Assembly: GCA_013368315.1 (NCBI GenBank)
Contig: JAACJM010000011.1
Coordinates: 372,001-436,000, forward strand
DNA: 64,000 bases
From: Tetrapyrgos nigripes
Taxonomy: Eukaryota; Basidiomycota; Agaricomycetes; Agaricales; Campanellaceae
Direction of reading: 5' to 3'
Under the pieces are notes generated by a model. It was not told the origin of the DNA and did no database searches. It worked only from the letters and a program-made list of their open reading frames with translations. The translations under genes were made by a program, and so were the position numbers. Below, one piece after another: positions 54,501 through 63,998 of this stretch. Position 1 is the stretch's first letter. Each line of letters opens with the position of its first letter.

Positions 54501-56876
54501 ACGAGGCAGAGGGAGCAGATGAGGCAGACGGAGCAGACGGAGCAGACGGCGCAGACGAGGCAGACGAGGCAGACAGAGCAGACGAGGCAGACGAGGCAGA
54601 CGGAGCAGACGGAGCAGACGAGGCAGACGGAGCAGACCTCCGTCTGCCTCGTCTGCCTTGTCTGCTCCGTCTGCCTTGTCTGCCTTGTCTGCCTTGTCTG
54701 CTCCATCTGCCTTGTCTGCCTTGTCTGCTCCGTCTGCCTCGTCTGCCTTGTCTGCTCCGTCTGCCTTGTCTGCTCTGTCTGCTCCGTCTGCCTCGTGTGC
54801 CTTGTCTGCCCTGTCTGCCTTGTCTGCCTTGTCTGCTCCGTCTGCCTTGTCTGCCTTGTCTGCCTTGTCTGCTCCGTCTGCCTTGTCTGCCTTGTCTGCC
54901 CTGTCTGCCTTGTCTGCCTTGTCTGCTCCGTCTGCCTTGTCTGCCTTGTCTGCCTTGTCTGCTCCGTCTGCCTTGTCTGCCTTGTCTGCTCCGTCTGCCT
55001 CGTCTGCCTCGTCTGCCTCGTCTGCCTCGTCTGCCTCGTCTGCCTCGTCTGCCTCGTCTGCCTCGTCTGCCTCGTCTGCCTCGTCTGCCTCGTCTGCCTC
55101 GTCTGCCTCGTCTGCCTCGTCTGCCTCGTCTGCCTCGTCTGCCTCGTCTGCCTCGTCTGCTCCGTCTGCCTCGTCTGCTCCGTCTGCTCCGTCTGCCTCG
55201 TCTGCCTCGTCTGCTCTGTCTGCCTCGTCTGCCTCGTCTGCGCCGTCTGCTCCGTCTGCTCCGTCTGCCTCATCTGCTCCCTCTGCCTCGTCTGCTCCGT
55301 CTGAGGCAGACAGAGCAGACGAGGCAGACGAGGCAGACGGAGCAGACAAGGCAGACGAGGCAGACGGAGCAGACAAGGCAGACAAGGCAGACGGAGCAGA
55401 CAAGGCAGACAAGGCAGACAAGGCAGACGGAGCAGACAAGGCAGACAAGGCAGACAGGGCAGACAAGGCACACGAGGCAGACGGAGCAGACAGAGCAGAC
55501 AAGGCAGACGGAGCAGACAAGGCAGACGAGGCAGACGGAGCAGACAAGGCAGACAAGGCAGACGGAGCAGACAAGGCAGACGGGGCAGACGAGGCAGACA
55601 GAGCAGACAAGGCAGACAGAGCAGACGAGGCAGATGGAGCAGACGAGGCAGACGGAGCAGACGAGGCAGACAAAGCAGACAAAGCAGACGAGGCAGACAA
55701 AGCAGATGAGGCAGACGAGGCAGACAAAGCAGACGAGGCAGATGAAGCAGACGAGGCAGACGAGGCAGACGGAGCAGACGAGGCAGACGAGGCAGACGGA
55801 GCAGACAAGGCAGACGAGGCAGACGGAGCAGACGAGGCAGACGAGGCAGACGGAGCAGACGAGGCAGACGAGGCAGACGGAGCAGACGGAGCAGACGAGG
55901 CAGACGAGGCAGACGGAGCAGACGAGGCAGACGAGGCAGACGGAGCAGACGAGGCAGACGAGGCAGACGGAGCAGACGAGGCAGACGGAGCAGACGAGGC
56001 AGACGGAGCAGACGAGGCAGATGAGGCAGACGGAGCAGACGAGGCAGACGAGGCAGACGGAGCAGACGAGGCAGACGAGGCAGACGGAGCAGACGAGGCA
56101 GACGAGGCAGACGGAGCAGACGAGGCAGATGAGGCAGACGGAGCAGACGAGGCAGACGGAGCAGACGAGGCAGACGGAGCAGACAAGGCAGACAAGGCAG
56201 ACAAGGCAGACAAGGCAGACAAGGCAGACAAGGCAGACGGGGCAGACGGGGCAGACGAGGCAGACGGAGCAGACGGGGCAGACGGAGCAGACGAGGCAGA
56301 CGAGGCAGACAGGGCAGACGAGGCAGACGGAGCAGACAAGGCAGACAAGGCAGACAAAGCAGACGGGGCAGACAAGGCAGACAAGGCAGACGGAGCAGAC
56401 GAGGCAGACGAGGCAGACGGAGCAGACGAGGCAGACGAGGCAGACGGAGCAGACGAGGCAGACGAGGCAGACGGAGCAGACGAGGCAGACGAGGCAGACG
56501 GAGCAGACGAGGCAGACGAGGCAGACGAGGCAGACGGAGCAGACGAGGCAGACGGAGCAGACGAGGCAGACGGAGCAGACGAGGCAGACGGAGCAGACGA
56601 GGCAGACAAGGCAGACAAGGCAGACAAGGCAGACAAGGCAGACAAGGCAGACAAGGCAGACAAGGCAGACGGGGCAGACGGGGCAGACAAGGCAGACGGA
56701 GCAGACGAGGCAGACGGAGCAGACGGGGCAGACGGAGCAGACGAGGCAGACGAGGCAGACAGGGCAGACGAGGCAGACGGAGCAGACAAGGCAGACAAGG
56801 CAGACAAGGCAGACGGGGCAGACAAGGCAGACAAGGCAGACGTAACAGACTGAGCAGACAAAGATGACAAGGCAGA
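51521..56876. repeat. 9-bp satellite array (TCTGCYYYG) with orientation switches
   Basis: Units are mainly TCTGCCTCG, TCTGCTCCG and TCTGCCTTG with sporadic variants. Orientation is TCTGCC on the plus strand at 51521-54460, reversed at 54461-54634, forward at 54635-55304, reversed at 55305-56876. Because the unit is 9 bp and no phase holds a stop, almost every frame on both strands stays open for hundreds to 1,800 codons (tripeptides such as SVCLVC, SASSAP, DEADGA, RQTEQT). These are not real proteins. Larger blocks repeat too: one starting with a CCCCG unit recurs near 52062, 52870 and 53260. Confidence 0.95.
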
Positions 56877-58128
56877 CACAGTCCAGCCTGAGCTGTCTAT
56901 TTATATTTAGTGACATTTAATTGACCTGGTTGAATGAATTCATTGTATTACATCCTGTAAATTTTCAGTAAGCCCTTCTGTATTACTTAATTGACATGCA
57001 CTGCAAATCCATCCAACAAGTCTCTTGTAAGTCCATTGGATATACATGATGACTTACAAAATAGTCACTTTTCAGTAAAGTCATTGTAATGTCTTGTGAC
57101 TTACAAGTGTCTTACTGTGACCAGTCTGTCACACTGTATATTCTCTATTTAGCATGCAGGTTTTTTCCAGAGACTTACAAGATAGACTTTTAAAACCTGG
57201 ATCTTGTAATTCCCTTGTAAAGTCACAAGTCTTTCTAGGGTATTACTGTGACACAGCTGTCCCTCCGTAAATTCAGTGTAAGTATGAGCAGTCTTACCCA
57301 AGACTTTCAAGTTCTACCTTCTGGTAAGTCCTCTGTAAATTTTACTTGGTTTACAAATTGTCTTACTGTGACATTATCTCACACTGAAATACCCTGGTAT
57401 TTCAGTTCTGTTTTACAAGAAGACATACTGTGACAAAAAAGTCACCTTGTAATTCCACTGTATGCTCTTCAATGCTATACTATGACAAAGCCTCACACTG
57501 AAAGTCCATGGTATGTCCTTGCAGCTTACAATGGTCTTTCAGAATAGTCCTCATTTTTTGTCTATTTTGTAATACACTTGTAAGTCAAGCCAACTTACAT
57601 ATTGATTGGTTCCCCATAATACTCTTGTAATACTCCAGTAAGGCTGAGGATTTACCAGTGTTTGTAGCAAATCTTTCTTGTAATTCCTTCATAATACAGC
57701 TAGTCTTACAAGTGTATTACTGTGACTTGATTGTCACTTTGTAAATTTCCTGCAGATTTTGCTTCCTTGTAAGTCCTTTGTAAATCTCTCTTGCCTTACT
57801 GTTTGTCATACTGTGATTATCTGTCACACTGAAATACTCCAGTATTTCCTATGTGTCTTACTACATGACATATTGTGACAAAAAGTCACCCTGAAATTCC
57901 TGTGTAATTCCACAGTATATCCACCAAGGGTATACAGTGACAGCAAGTCACACTGAAAGTCCATGGTATTTCTTTATGACTTACAATGGTCATACAAGGT
58001 TGTTCTAATTTTCTCTGTCTCTTGTAATACTAATGTATGACAAGGAGTCTTACATATTGATTGGCTTGGTGTAATACTCTTGTAAAACCTCAGTAAAGCA
58101 GAGGATTTACAAGTGTTTGCACCCAGTG
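56877..58128 (-). repeat. Right inverted arm of the palindromic element
   Basis: Reverse complement of 50269-51520 and the same length, with scattered substitutions (for example near 57257 and 58012). Confidence 0.9.
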
Positions 58129-58920
58129 TATCACAAGTTGGAACCTCCAGCCATTCAGTCGCTAGTGGGAGCAAATTTGGGCCTGGTTGGGGTTTTAATT
58201 CATTTGTTGGGTGATGCGGTCAATAGTGAGTACTAACAGTCATTACTTGCTACTTTCTTCCTTGTTCCTGTGCGATAAATAATAATATCCTTTCATGTTT
58301 ACATACTACCTATGTGATACATAGACGTCACAGTGATCACAGCAGCCGTTATCATCTCGAAGCTGCATTCTCATTCACAGTTCCAGACCGATTCAACTGT
58401 CTCGTTGGTAATGAGTTTGATCATTTTTGCGAGTGCTATTCCATTGAGTGAGTTTTTGTTCGCCTCTCTTCCCTTTTTGTGTACGTTTTCCTTTGTCAAG
58501 GCTAACAATTTCTTCCCATCCCAGCCAAAAAATGCGGGCGCATTCTCCTCGAAGCTGTCCCCGTGCCTCTAGACCTAGAGGATATGGGATGACATTCTTT
58601 TAGTGGGTACTTTCTTTAATCCATTCATCCTTCCATCTGCGAGTAAACTCTGCATCACTCAACTCCGTCTATCTACATAGCTCCTGGATGTTCTATCTAT
58701 CCATGTCTGATACCTCTCCCGATCCGACATCCTAGCTTCCCTCCACGTCTACGTCACAGCCGAAACTTCCATGTGCGAATGGTCTCCTATCGAGAACCTT
58801 ATCCAACAGTGTTATGAAGCATATGGAGTCAACTTGAAGCATGTAACGATTTCGCCCGAGTTGCGTCAATTGCCGAGTCACACGGAGAGTCAGAGGTAGA
58901 GTAGCGTCGGTGGTGAGGCG

Positions 58921-59274
58921 GGTATTGGTACTGTAGGTAGTGGGAGTAGTGGGCCTGGGGGTAGTCAAGAAAACTCAAACGCAGACGGAAACGCAGTTGA
59001 GGCTTCAGAAGGCGTAAGTACTAGCATTAACGTTACTGGAACACGTGGGATACCGATTCCAGAGAAAGACAGCTTTGTGTGTTCAATAGGGAGGTTAAGG
59101 TTTATAGAGGTTCAGGTGGTCCAGGAGTGTCGGTGTCGGGAGGGGGAGCAGGAGGGCAGGATGTTTGCTATTGTAGAAAGTTGGTTATGGACCTGTTCAT
59201 TTCTTGCTTGTTATGTTACTTGTATGTCTTTCTATACTTTCTTTGATCTGCAGAGTATCTATGACAGCAGATTT
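58921..59274 (+). other. 3' flank of the CDF gene
   Basis: After the TAG near 58900 the same frame stays open to about 59220 (Gly/Ser-rich, then TGTRGIPIPEKDSF), so the intact ancestor was probably longer. Bases 59190-59260 resemble 40110-40180. Confidence 0.4.
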
Positions 59275-59530
59275 CGGACAAAAATACTATTGTCAGGTTA
59301 CGTCAGTTGTAAAGTGAAAGTCGTAAGTTGAATTACCTCCCTGACAAATGTGTGGTCTGGTCCCGACATATACAATGACCATTCCCAGTAATACCAAACC
59401 TACGCATGTCAAAGTTCATGTCGATGTAAGTCAGTTTTCAGACTGGTCTGTTTCAATGTCCCATAAGTATCCTACTTACGGCTTATTACTGAAGTACGAT
59501 GCCCGACGTCGCCGATCCAGACCAAGGGGT
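59275..59530 (+). repeat. Dispersed repeat, empty copy
   Basis: Uninterrupted counterpart of 25930-26085 plus 27713-27780 (reverse complement). CCCGACATATACAATGACC here spans the exact point where the Tc1 element sits in the other copy. It matches TA insertion. Confidence 0.8.
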
Positions 59531-59972
59531 ACCCACTTTCTTATTGCCGGACATCACCTTCATTTTCGGTCATAAGGTCTGCCCCCCTCCCCCCCTCCCC
59601 CCCTCCTGCCATATAAGGAAGGCGATCATGTAAGCAGTGATTACATAACGACTGCCACATCATCGCGTTGGACTCTTCTCTCCTTCCATCATTAGTCTCC
59701 TATGGCCTTTACTCGTATTCCACCATATAAGTAGTATTTATGTGATACATGTATCATGTATACATCCTGTTTTTATTCTTACTTGCAACATACACCTGCT
59801 AACGCAGAAGTTATGAAGTCCCAGTTCTTTTCTCATCCGAATGAAAGGGGTGTGGGCCAACGCTCCGCATGGCGAGTACGAGGCCGCAGGGTTCAGCCTC
59901 GGTTAATTATTCAATAAAAATTAAACTATATTCTCATTTTCACTACAGACATAAAGGACCACTACAGCCTTC
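59531..59972. other. 3' flank of the Helitron gene with C-runs and a hairpin
   Basis: C-runs at 59581-59608. A hairpin with 6-bp stems CGAGGC/GCCTCG at 59879-59884 and 59896-59901 lies about 70 bases past the helicase stop on its 3' side and could belong to the Helitron 3' end, which normally has a hairpin near CTRR. I could not fix the terminus. Confidence 0.35.
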
Positions 59973-62900
59973 TTATGCGCAAAGAATTCTAGAGCGTTGC
60001 TGTGAGCTTGGAAATCTGGAGATAATTTTGTCGGTATAACCAGTTCCAATGCCGTCGTAGACCCATTCATTGGCACCATCAAACATTCTAGTGATAAAGT
60101 GATCATTTCCAAAATAAATAATTCCATTTATGTGATACTGTCTTGACTCAGCTCCTTGAGGCACATGTATGATATTCTGAATCTCCATATCGCACTCGTA
60201 AGGTATTGACATTAGGAAAAATTTGGGGAATCTTTGGAATGTGTATTTTCGAAGCATGTCTGAGTGGCAAGAGGGACATTGATCAGCCCAAGGTTCCACA
60301 AAATGAGACACACAATCTTGAGTTGACTGATAACTACCAGTTGACCGAGTCAACAGAAGATTGTGTTGTGTCCTCTCTCGAAGTGAGAAGTGGCTGTTAT
60401 AGCAGACAACTGTTCTCTTAGTGGTGGGACTGACTGAACGCATCAACTCATGCAAGACATCACTTGTGTCTGCATAGGCCCCAGCAGGAAAAGCATCAGG
60501 ATCAAGAATAGAAAGCTCTCTTCGTATTTGATCTCTGATATCAGCGTAGTTTGATGAGTTTGACTGGAACGTGGCTGAAAGCTCATTCATTAAAATTGAG
60601 GAGAAATTATCACTTTCAGCAAGAAAAGCTGCTCTTTCTGTTCTGAACAAATGATAAAGAAGCATGAGAGCAGAGTCATATGCACAACTGTTTGCAGACC
60701 ATTTCAAAGTTGGATAATCACAAGTTACAATAAGTCTGTCAGAGTTATGTGATGTTGGATGAATAGTTTCTTCTGAAGGAGTAGGACTTGAATGTAGACT
60801 AGGGTGCTCAATAGGAACAAAGTTTCCTAAGGTCTTCTTCACTGGTGGTGTATTTTCTTTTTCTAGGATTTTCCATGAAATTTCCTTGTGTAATGTGGAT
60901 TCAAACTTCTCATTTGTGTCCCATACTAGACTCTCATGAAGCTCATCAGGTGTATGGCTCTTACCAAAGTGTGACCTATATTGTTGTATCAATGATCCTC
61001 TGAGGTCTCCAATAATTGAAGGTGGTAATTTGCGATTTTCGCGCAACTTAGTGATATCATTTAGAATTTCCAACTCCCTCAGTTCCTGACGATATCCACC
61101 TTTATCCTTCACACCACCAGTAATATGATTAACATTAAAACCTTGTAGAATTATGGTGCCATCTGCACTGGAACTTCTTGATAACGCAGTATAAATGGCT
61201 CGGAAATCACGACTGTTATATATATCTACTACGTTAGGGTCTCGTGTTTTTCCTTGGGAGGCAAAATCAGTCATTGCAAAGTTAGGCAGAACTTCTACCT
61301 GAGTCCGGGAGATCTGAATGATTCGGTCATCAGGTAGTTTACAGTTAATACGCCTTGTATTTGGGGTAATAGGAACAACATTGAGAGGAAGGTCTTTGAA
61401 CTGGACATCTGTTGAGGGCTTTTCCAATTTAACATATAGCACTTTGAGAACTAGTTGACCATGCCTTCCTTTACCAGCTTGCCAGCCATGAACAGTGCCT
61501 TCTTGACCCTTGGTTATACAGAGCTCAGTTGCGCCATTGAAGCGGATCATTACAGGTAGTCCTTTGCATAAAGATAGAGTTGCAGGAATCTGCATATTGT
61601 TGGTAGAAGGTGACTGTTTCCAGAGCTGCTGCTGTACTTCATCATTGATTTTGTGCTTTGTAGCCTTTCTCCGTTTACGTTTTCGATCATGAGTTTTTGA
61701 GGGAAGTTCATCAAAAACAACTTCCTCATCTTCAGAGAAAAAGTGTGCAAGCATTTGACCAGTCTCTGCTGCAAACCGTTTAGTTCCTAGTTCATTAGCT
61801 ACGTCTTTATGTTTATTGTAAGTCAAAATAATTGAAGTGTTCCGGAAACGAGGGTTATCAATAGAACGAGATTCATTGGAAGGATCTGAGATCAAAGACC
61901 GCAACAAAGTAATATCCTCTGCAGTGCACTGTTTATATCTCATATTTTCTAAAGCTTGACGAAATTTTACATCTCTGATAGAACTTCCGGTCTGCCGACA
62001 GTTTTTTCTCAGGAGAACTACAGTGTTGATTTGATGCCATAAATATTTCCCAATACTAGCATGTTGGTCTGATGAACTGGTTCCTATGGTATGGCTATAC
62101 AGTGATACATTTTCACCACCCATAGCTGGAGGCAATTGAGCAAAATCACCAGCAAATATCATGTTCATGCCACCAAATGGAAGCAGAGGGCGATTCAAGG
62201 CAGAAGCAATTTTAGCACTGATTTTATACATGTCTTTACAAGAAAGCATTGAAACTTCATCTAAAAATACATAATCTACTCCACTAAGTCTGGAACAAAT
62301 CTGTGATGCAGACATCTTCCAAAACTCGCCTTCCTCTGATGAATTAATACCAAACACAGAGTGATAAGTGGAACCTTGAAGCAAAGCAGCTGCTGTGCCA
62401 GTTGGTGCAACTACTATCATGCGTTGGCTCTGAAGCCTTCTCTTGAAAAATTCTCTCAGAGTTTTCAGCACTTGACTTTTACCAGTACCTGCCATGCCAC
62501 CTATATACATCTTTAACTGGTCTGAAATAGAACTAACTGCATGGTTTGCAACAATACGAAACGCCCGTTCTTGCTCTAGATTCAAACTAAATTCAAGACA
62601 TAAATCATCTATAAGTTTTTGAGTCTGATTGCTTCGAAGTTTCTCTTCAAGCATATGTTGATCAAGGACTTCTACCTGGTCAGGATATTTATTAGGAAAG
62701 TTGTATTGCTGGTCTTTGTTTTCCTTCAGTTTATTTGTTATCACATTTGACTTCATTTTTGCAATTTCCAACCTCCATGCAGCTGGACTCATTGAAGGAT
62801 AATCAAAAGAAGCTGGTATATGGCTTTTCAAATCACACTTTGCATTTGTCCATCCCGTATTGGCCAGTAAATCTGTCATCTCTTGCATGTCTAACTGCCT

Positions 62901-63998
62901 GCGTCGTTCCCGAACACCTAGACTGTCATCTGAACATTTAAATGGATCAAAATGAATTCCATCATCAAAGTCAGGCTCAAGCTTTGAAGGATCAATTCCT
63001 AGACTCTGTGCCTTTCTCTGTGCATGGTAGTCATCTCTCGAATCTAAACATTCAAATCGAAGTTCAAAATTATCCATCAAGAATTTTTGTTGAGCAGAAA
63101 ATTGATAGTCAAGGAATGCACTATCCCAAGTCTCCTTTTTCTCCTTGAGATCTTTTCCAGTTCTCCACGGTTTGAAAAATGTCAACATGACTGAACAGTA
63201 GTATTCCCTGTCACCCTTATTCCTTCTCGGTAGTGAAGGTCCTATGAAATTAGGTACAATATTTCTCTTATCATGAATGCGCAAGTAATGGGTGCTAGCT
63301 AAGGGATGTTCATGCACAAAAGGATGTCCTTTCTTTGGCAGCACGTTCTTTGTCAAAGGTTTATTTGCCAAACTTTTTTTCAATGTATTTTGAGGTCTAT
63401 ATGTATCTTCTTCATCAGAGAAAGATGAGTCTTCACTACTACTATCATAGCGTTCTGAGATCTCATCATCAGGGTCATTGACATCTCTTTTATTTGCTGC
63501 CAGTTTGACACGTTCACATTGGCATACCCATTCATATAATGTCATCTCGCTTAAAGCTTCTGGACGGTATATATAATCAAAAACTGAGGAAAAGCCTACT
63601 AACTTACCATTATGTTGGATCACAACTACTTTTTCATGATTTTTATTTTCAACCTGCAGCTGATCTGGTTCCTGCCAAAATCTACGAGCTTCACTGACAA
63701 AGTCTTTCCAGTAAAATGATTTGAACTCATGACTTGTGTAATGATCTGGTTTATCTAGAAGATACAAAGCAATCATTGGTGCCCCTAGCTCCATCTTGAC
63801 TGTCAATAAGTTGACAATTTGTGTAATAATTTTTCTTGCCTTTTCATGGCGAGGTAAAGTACCAGTCAGCATCTCGGCATTCCTTTGTAGAATTGTACGA
63901 ATAACTTCAAAAATCACATGAGTGTTCAGATTCCATTTTGTAATATACTCAGTCACATATAAGACAACAGCCTTGATTGCTGTGCCTGATAGCAATGA
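59973..63998 (-). CDS. Helitron Rep-helicase, C-terminal part with USP-like domain (5' end outside window)
   Basis: At least 1,341 residues, open to the window edge. The Rep HUH nuclease would lie further upstream. The visible start (GTAIKAVVLYVTEYITKW..THVIFEVIRTIL) is the stretch that follows Rep in Helitron proteins. The Pif1-type SF1 helicase has P-loop GGMAGTGKS (about 62490), LDEVSML (about 62250), FAGDFAQLPP (about 62150), LTYNKHKDV (about 61820) and the C-terminal DFASQGKTRDPNVVDI..FRAIYTALSR (about 61180-61270). The last 250 residues form a cysteine-protease-like domain: SANSCAYDSALMLLYHLF (Cys box, about 60690) and YHINGIIYFGNDHFITRM (His box, about 60110). No stops. Known role: rolling-circle transposition. 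Confidence 0.9.
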   Translation of the reverse strand, partial: SLLSGTAIKAVVLYVTEYITKWNLNTHVIFEVIRTILQRNAEMLTGTLPRHEKARKIITQIVNLLTVKMELGAPMIALYLLDKPDHYTSHEFKSFYWKDFVSEARRFWQEPDQLQVENKNHEKVVVIQHNGKLVGFSSVFDYIYRPEALSEMTLYEWVCQCERVKLAANKRDVNDPDDEISERYDSSSEDSSFSDEEDTYRPQNTLKKSLANKPLTKNVLPKKGHPFVHEHPLASTHYLRIHDKRNIVPNFIGPSLPRRNKGDREYYCSVMLTFFKPWRTGKDLKEKKETWDSAFLDYQFSAQQKFLMDNFELRFECLDSRDDYHAQRKAQSLGIDPSKLEPDFDDGIHFDPFKCSDDSLGVRERRRQLDMQEMTDLLANTGWTNAKCDLKSHIPASFDYPSMSPAAWRLEIAKMKSNVITNKLKENKDQQYNFPNKYPDQVEVLDQHMLEEKLRSNQTQKLIDDLCLEFSLNLEQERAFRIVANHAVSSISDQLKMYIGGMAGTGKSQVLKTLREFFKRRLQSQRMIVVAPTGTAAALLQGSTYHSVFGINSSEEGEFWKMSASQICSRLSGVDYVFLDEVSMLSCKDMYKISAKIASALNRPLLPFGGMNMIFAGDFAQLPPAMGGENVSLYSHTIGTSSSDQHASIGKYLWHQINTVVLLRKNCRQTGSSIRDVKFRQALENMRYKQCTAEDITLLRSLISDPSNESRSIDNPRFRNTSIILTYNKHKDVANELGTKRFAAETGQMLAHFFSEDEEVVFDELPSKTHDRKRKRRKATKHKINDEVQQQLWKQSPSTNNMQIPATLSLCKGLPVMIRFNGATELCITKGQEGTVHGWQAGKGRHGQLVLKVLYVKLEKPSTDVQFKDLPLNVVPITPNTRRINCKLPDDRIIQISRTQVEVLPNFAMTDFASQGKTRDPNVVDIYNSRDFRAIYTALSRSSSADGTIILQGFNVNHITGGVKDKGGYRQELRELEILNDITKLRENRKLPPSIIGDLRGSLIQQYRSHFGKSHTPDELHESLVWDTNEKFESTLHKEISWKILEKENTPPVKKTLGNFVPIEHPSLHSSPTPSEETIHPTSHNSDRLIVTCDYPTLKWSANSCAYDSALMLLYHLFRTERAAFLAESDNFSSILMNELSATFQSNSSNYADIRDQIRRELSILDPDAFPAGAYADTSDVLHELMRSVSPTTKRTVVCYNSHFSLRERTQHNLLLTRSTGSYQSTQDCVSHFVEPWADQCPSCHSDMLRKYTFQRFPKFFLMSIPYECDMEIQNIIHVPQGAESRQYHINGIIYFGNDHFITRMFDGANEWVYDGIGTGYTDKIISRFPSSQQRSRILCA

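Larger units (their letters stand above)
50269..58128. mobile_element. Giant palindromic CACTG-ended element with satellite core, non-autonomous
   Basis: 7,860 bp. Left end CACTGGGTGCAAACAC, right end its exact reverse complement, flanked by TAT at 50266-50268 and 58129-58131. Two unique inverted arms of 1,252 bp each (50269-51520 and 56877-58128) differ at only a few positions. Between them are 5,356 bp of 9-bp satellite. The arms carry a dozen or more TTACAAG/CTTGTAA and several GTCACAGTA motifs, like subterminal protein-binding arrays. No transposase or other protein motif. CACTG ends, a 3-bp duplication and subterminal arrays fit the CACTA superfamily; long inverted arms and a satellite core do not, and resemble foldback elements. 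Confidence 0.85.
49088..58920 (+). pseudogene. CDF zinc/cation transporter (ZRC1/COT1 type), decayed and interrupted
   Basis: Members carry zinc or related cations into the vacuole by proton antiport. Pieces in order: ATG at 49088 with TM1; GFKTKSLALIADA and FHYLNDIVA (49205-49350) with a TAG directly after; degenerate TM3 (CAELVGA near 49655); QPFERFINLQ and ENPKLVLIIGCVV (TM4, to about 49945); the His-rich loop (GHSHSHGHNHHHNHNHNH, 50068-50120); then the 7.86 kb insertion; TM5 with LIHLLGDAVN (58193-58227; the H-D pair is a zinc site in the family) and VITAAVIISK; TM6; and a C-terminal domain (LASLHVYVTAET...) to about 58900, where a TAG interrupts an in-frame Gly/Ser-rich tail. Several frameshifts and stops lie outside the insertion as well. 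Confidence 0.8.

Noticed and set aside
51477..56916. Very long ORFs (up to 1,800 codons) on both strands
   Set aside because: They are a product of a stop-free 9-bp satellite; nearly all frames are open and the peptides are pure repeats with no start context.
50964..57433. 61-codon ORF present in both arms of the palindromic element
   Set aside because: It is AT-rich, overlaps the TTACAAG/GTCACAG motif arrays, differs at two residues and has no recognisable feature; conservation follows from the arms being inverted copies.
59879..59901. Definite Helitron 3' terminus
   Set aside because: A hairpin is present but no CTRR end at the right distance could be fixed, so only a possible 3' structure is reported.
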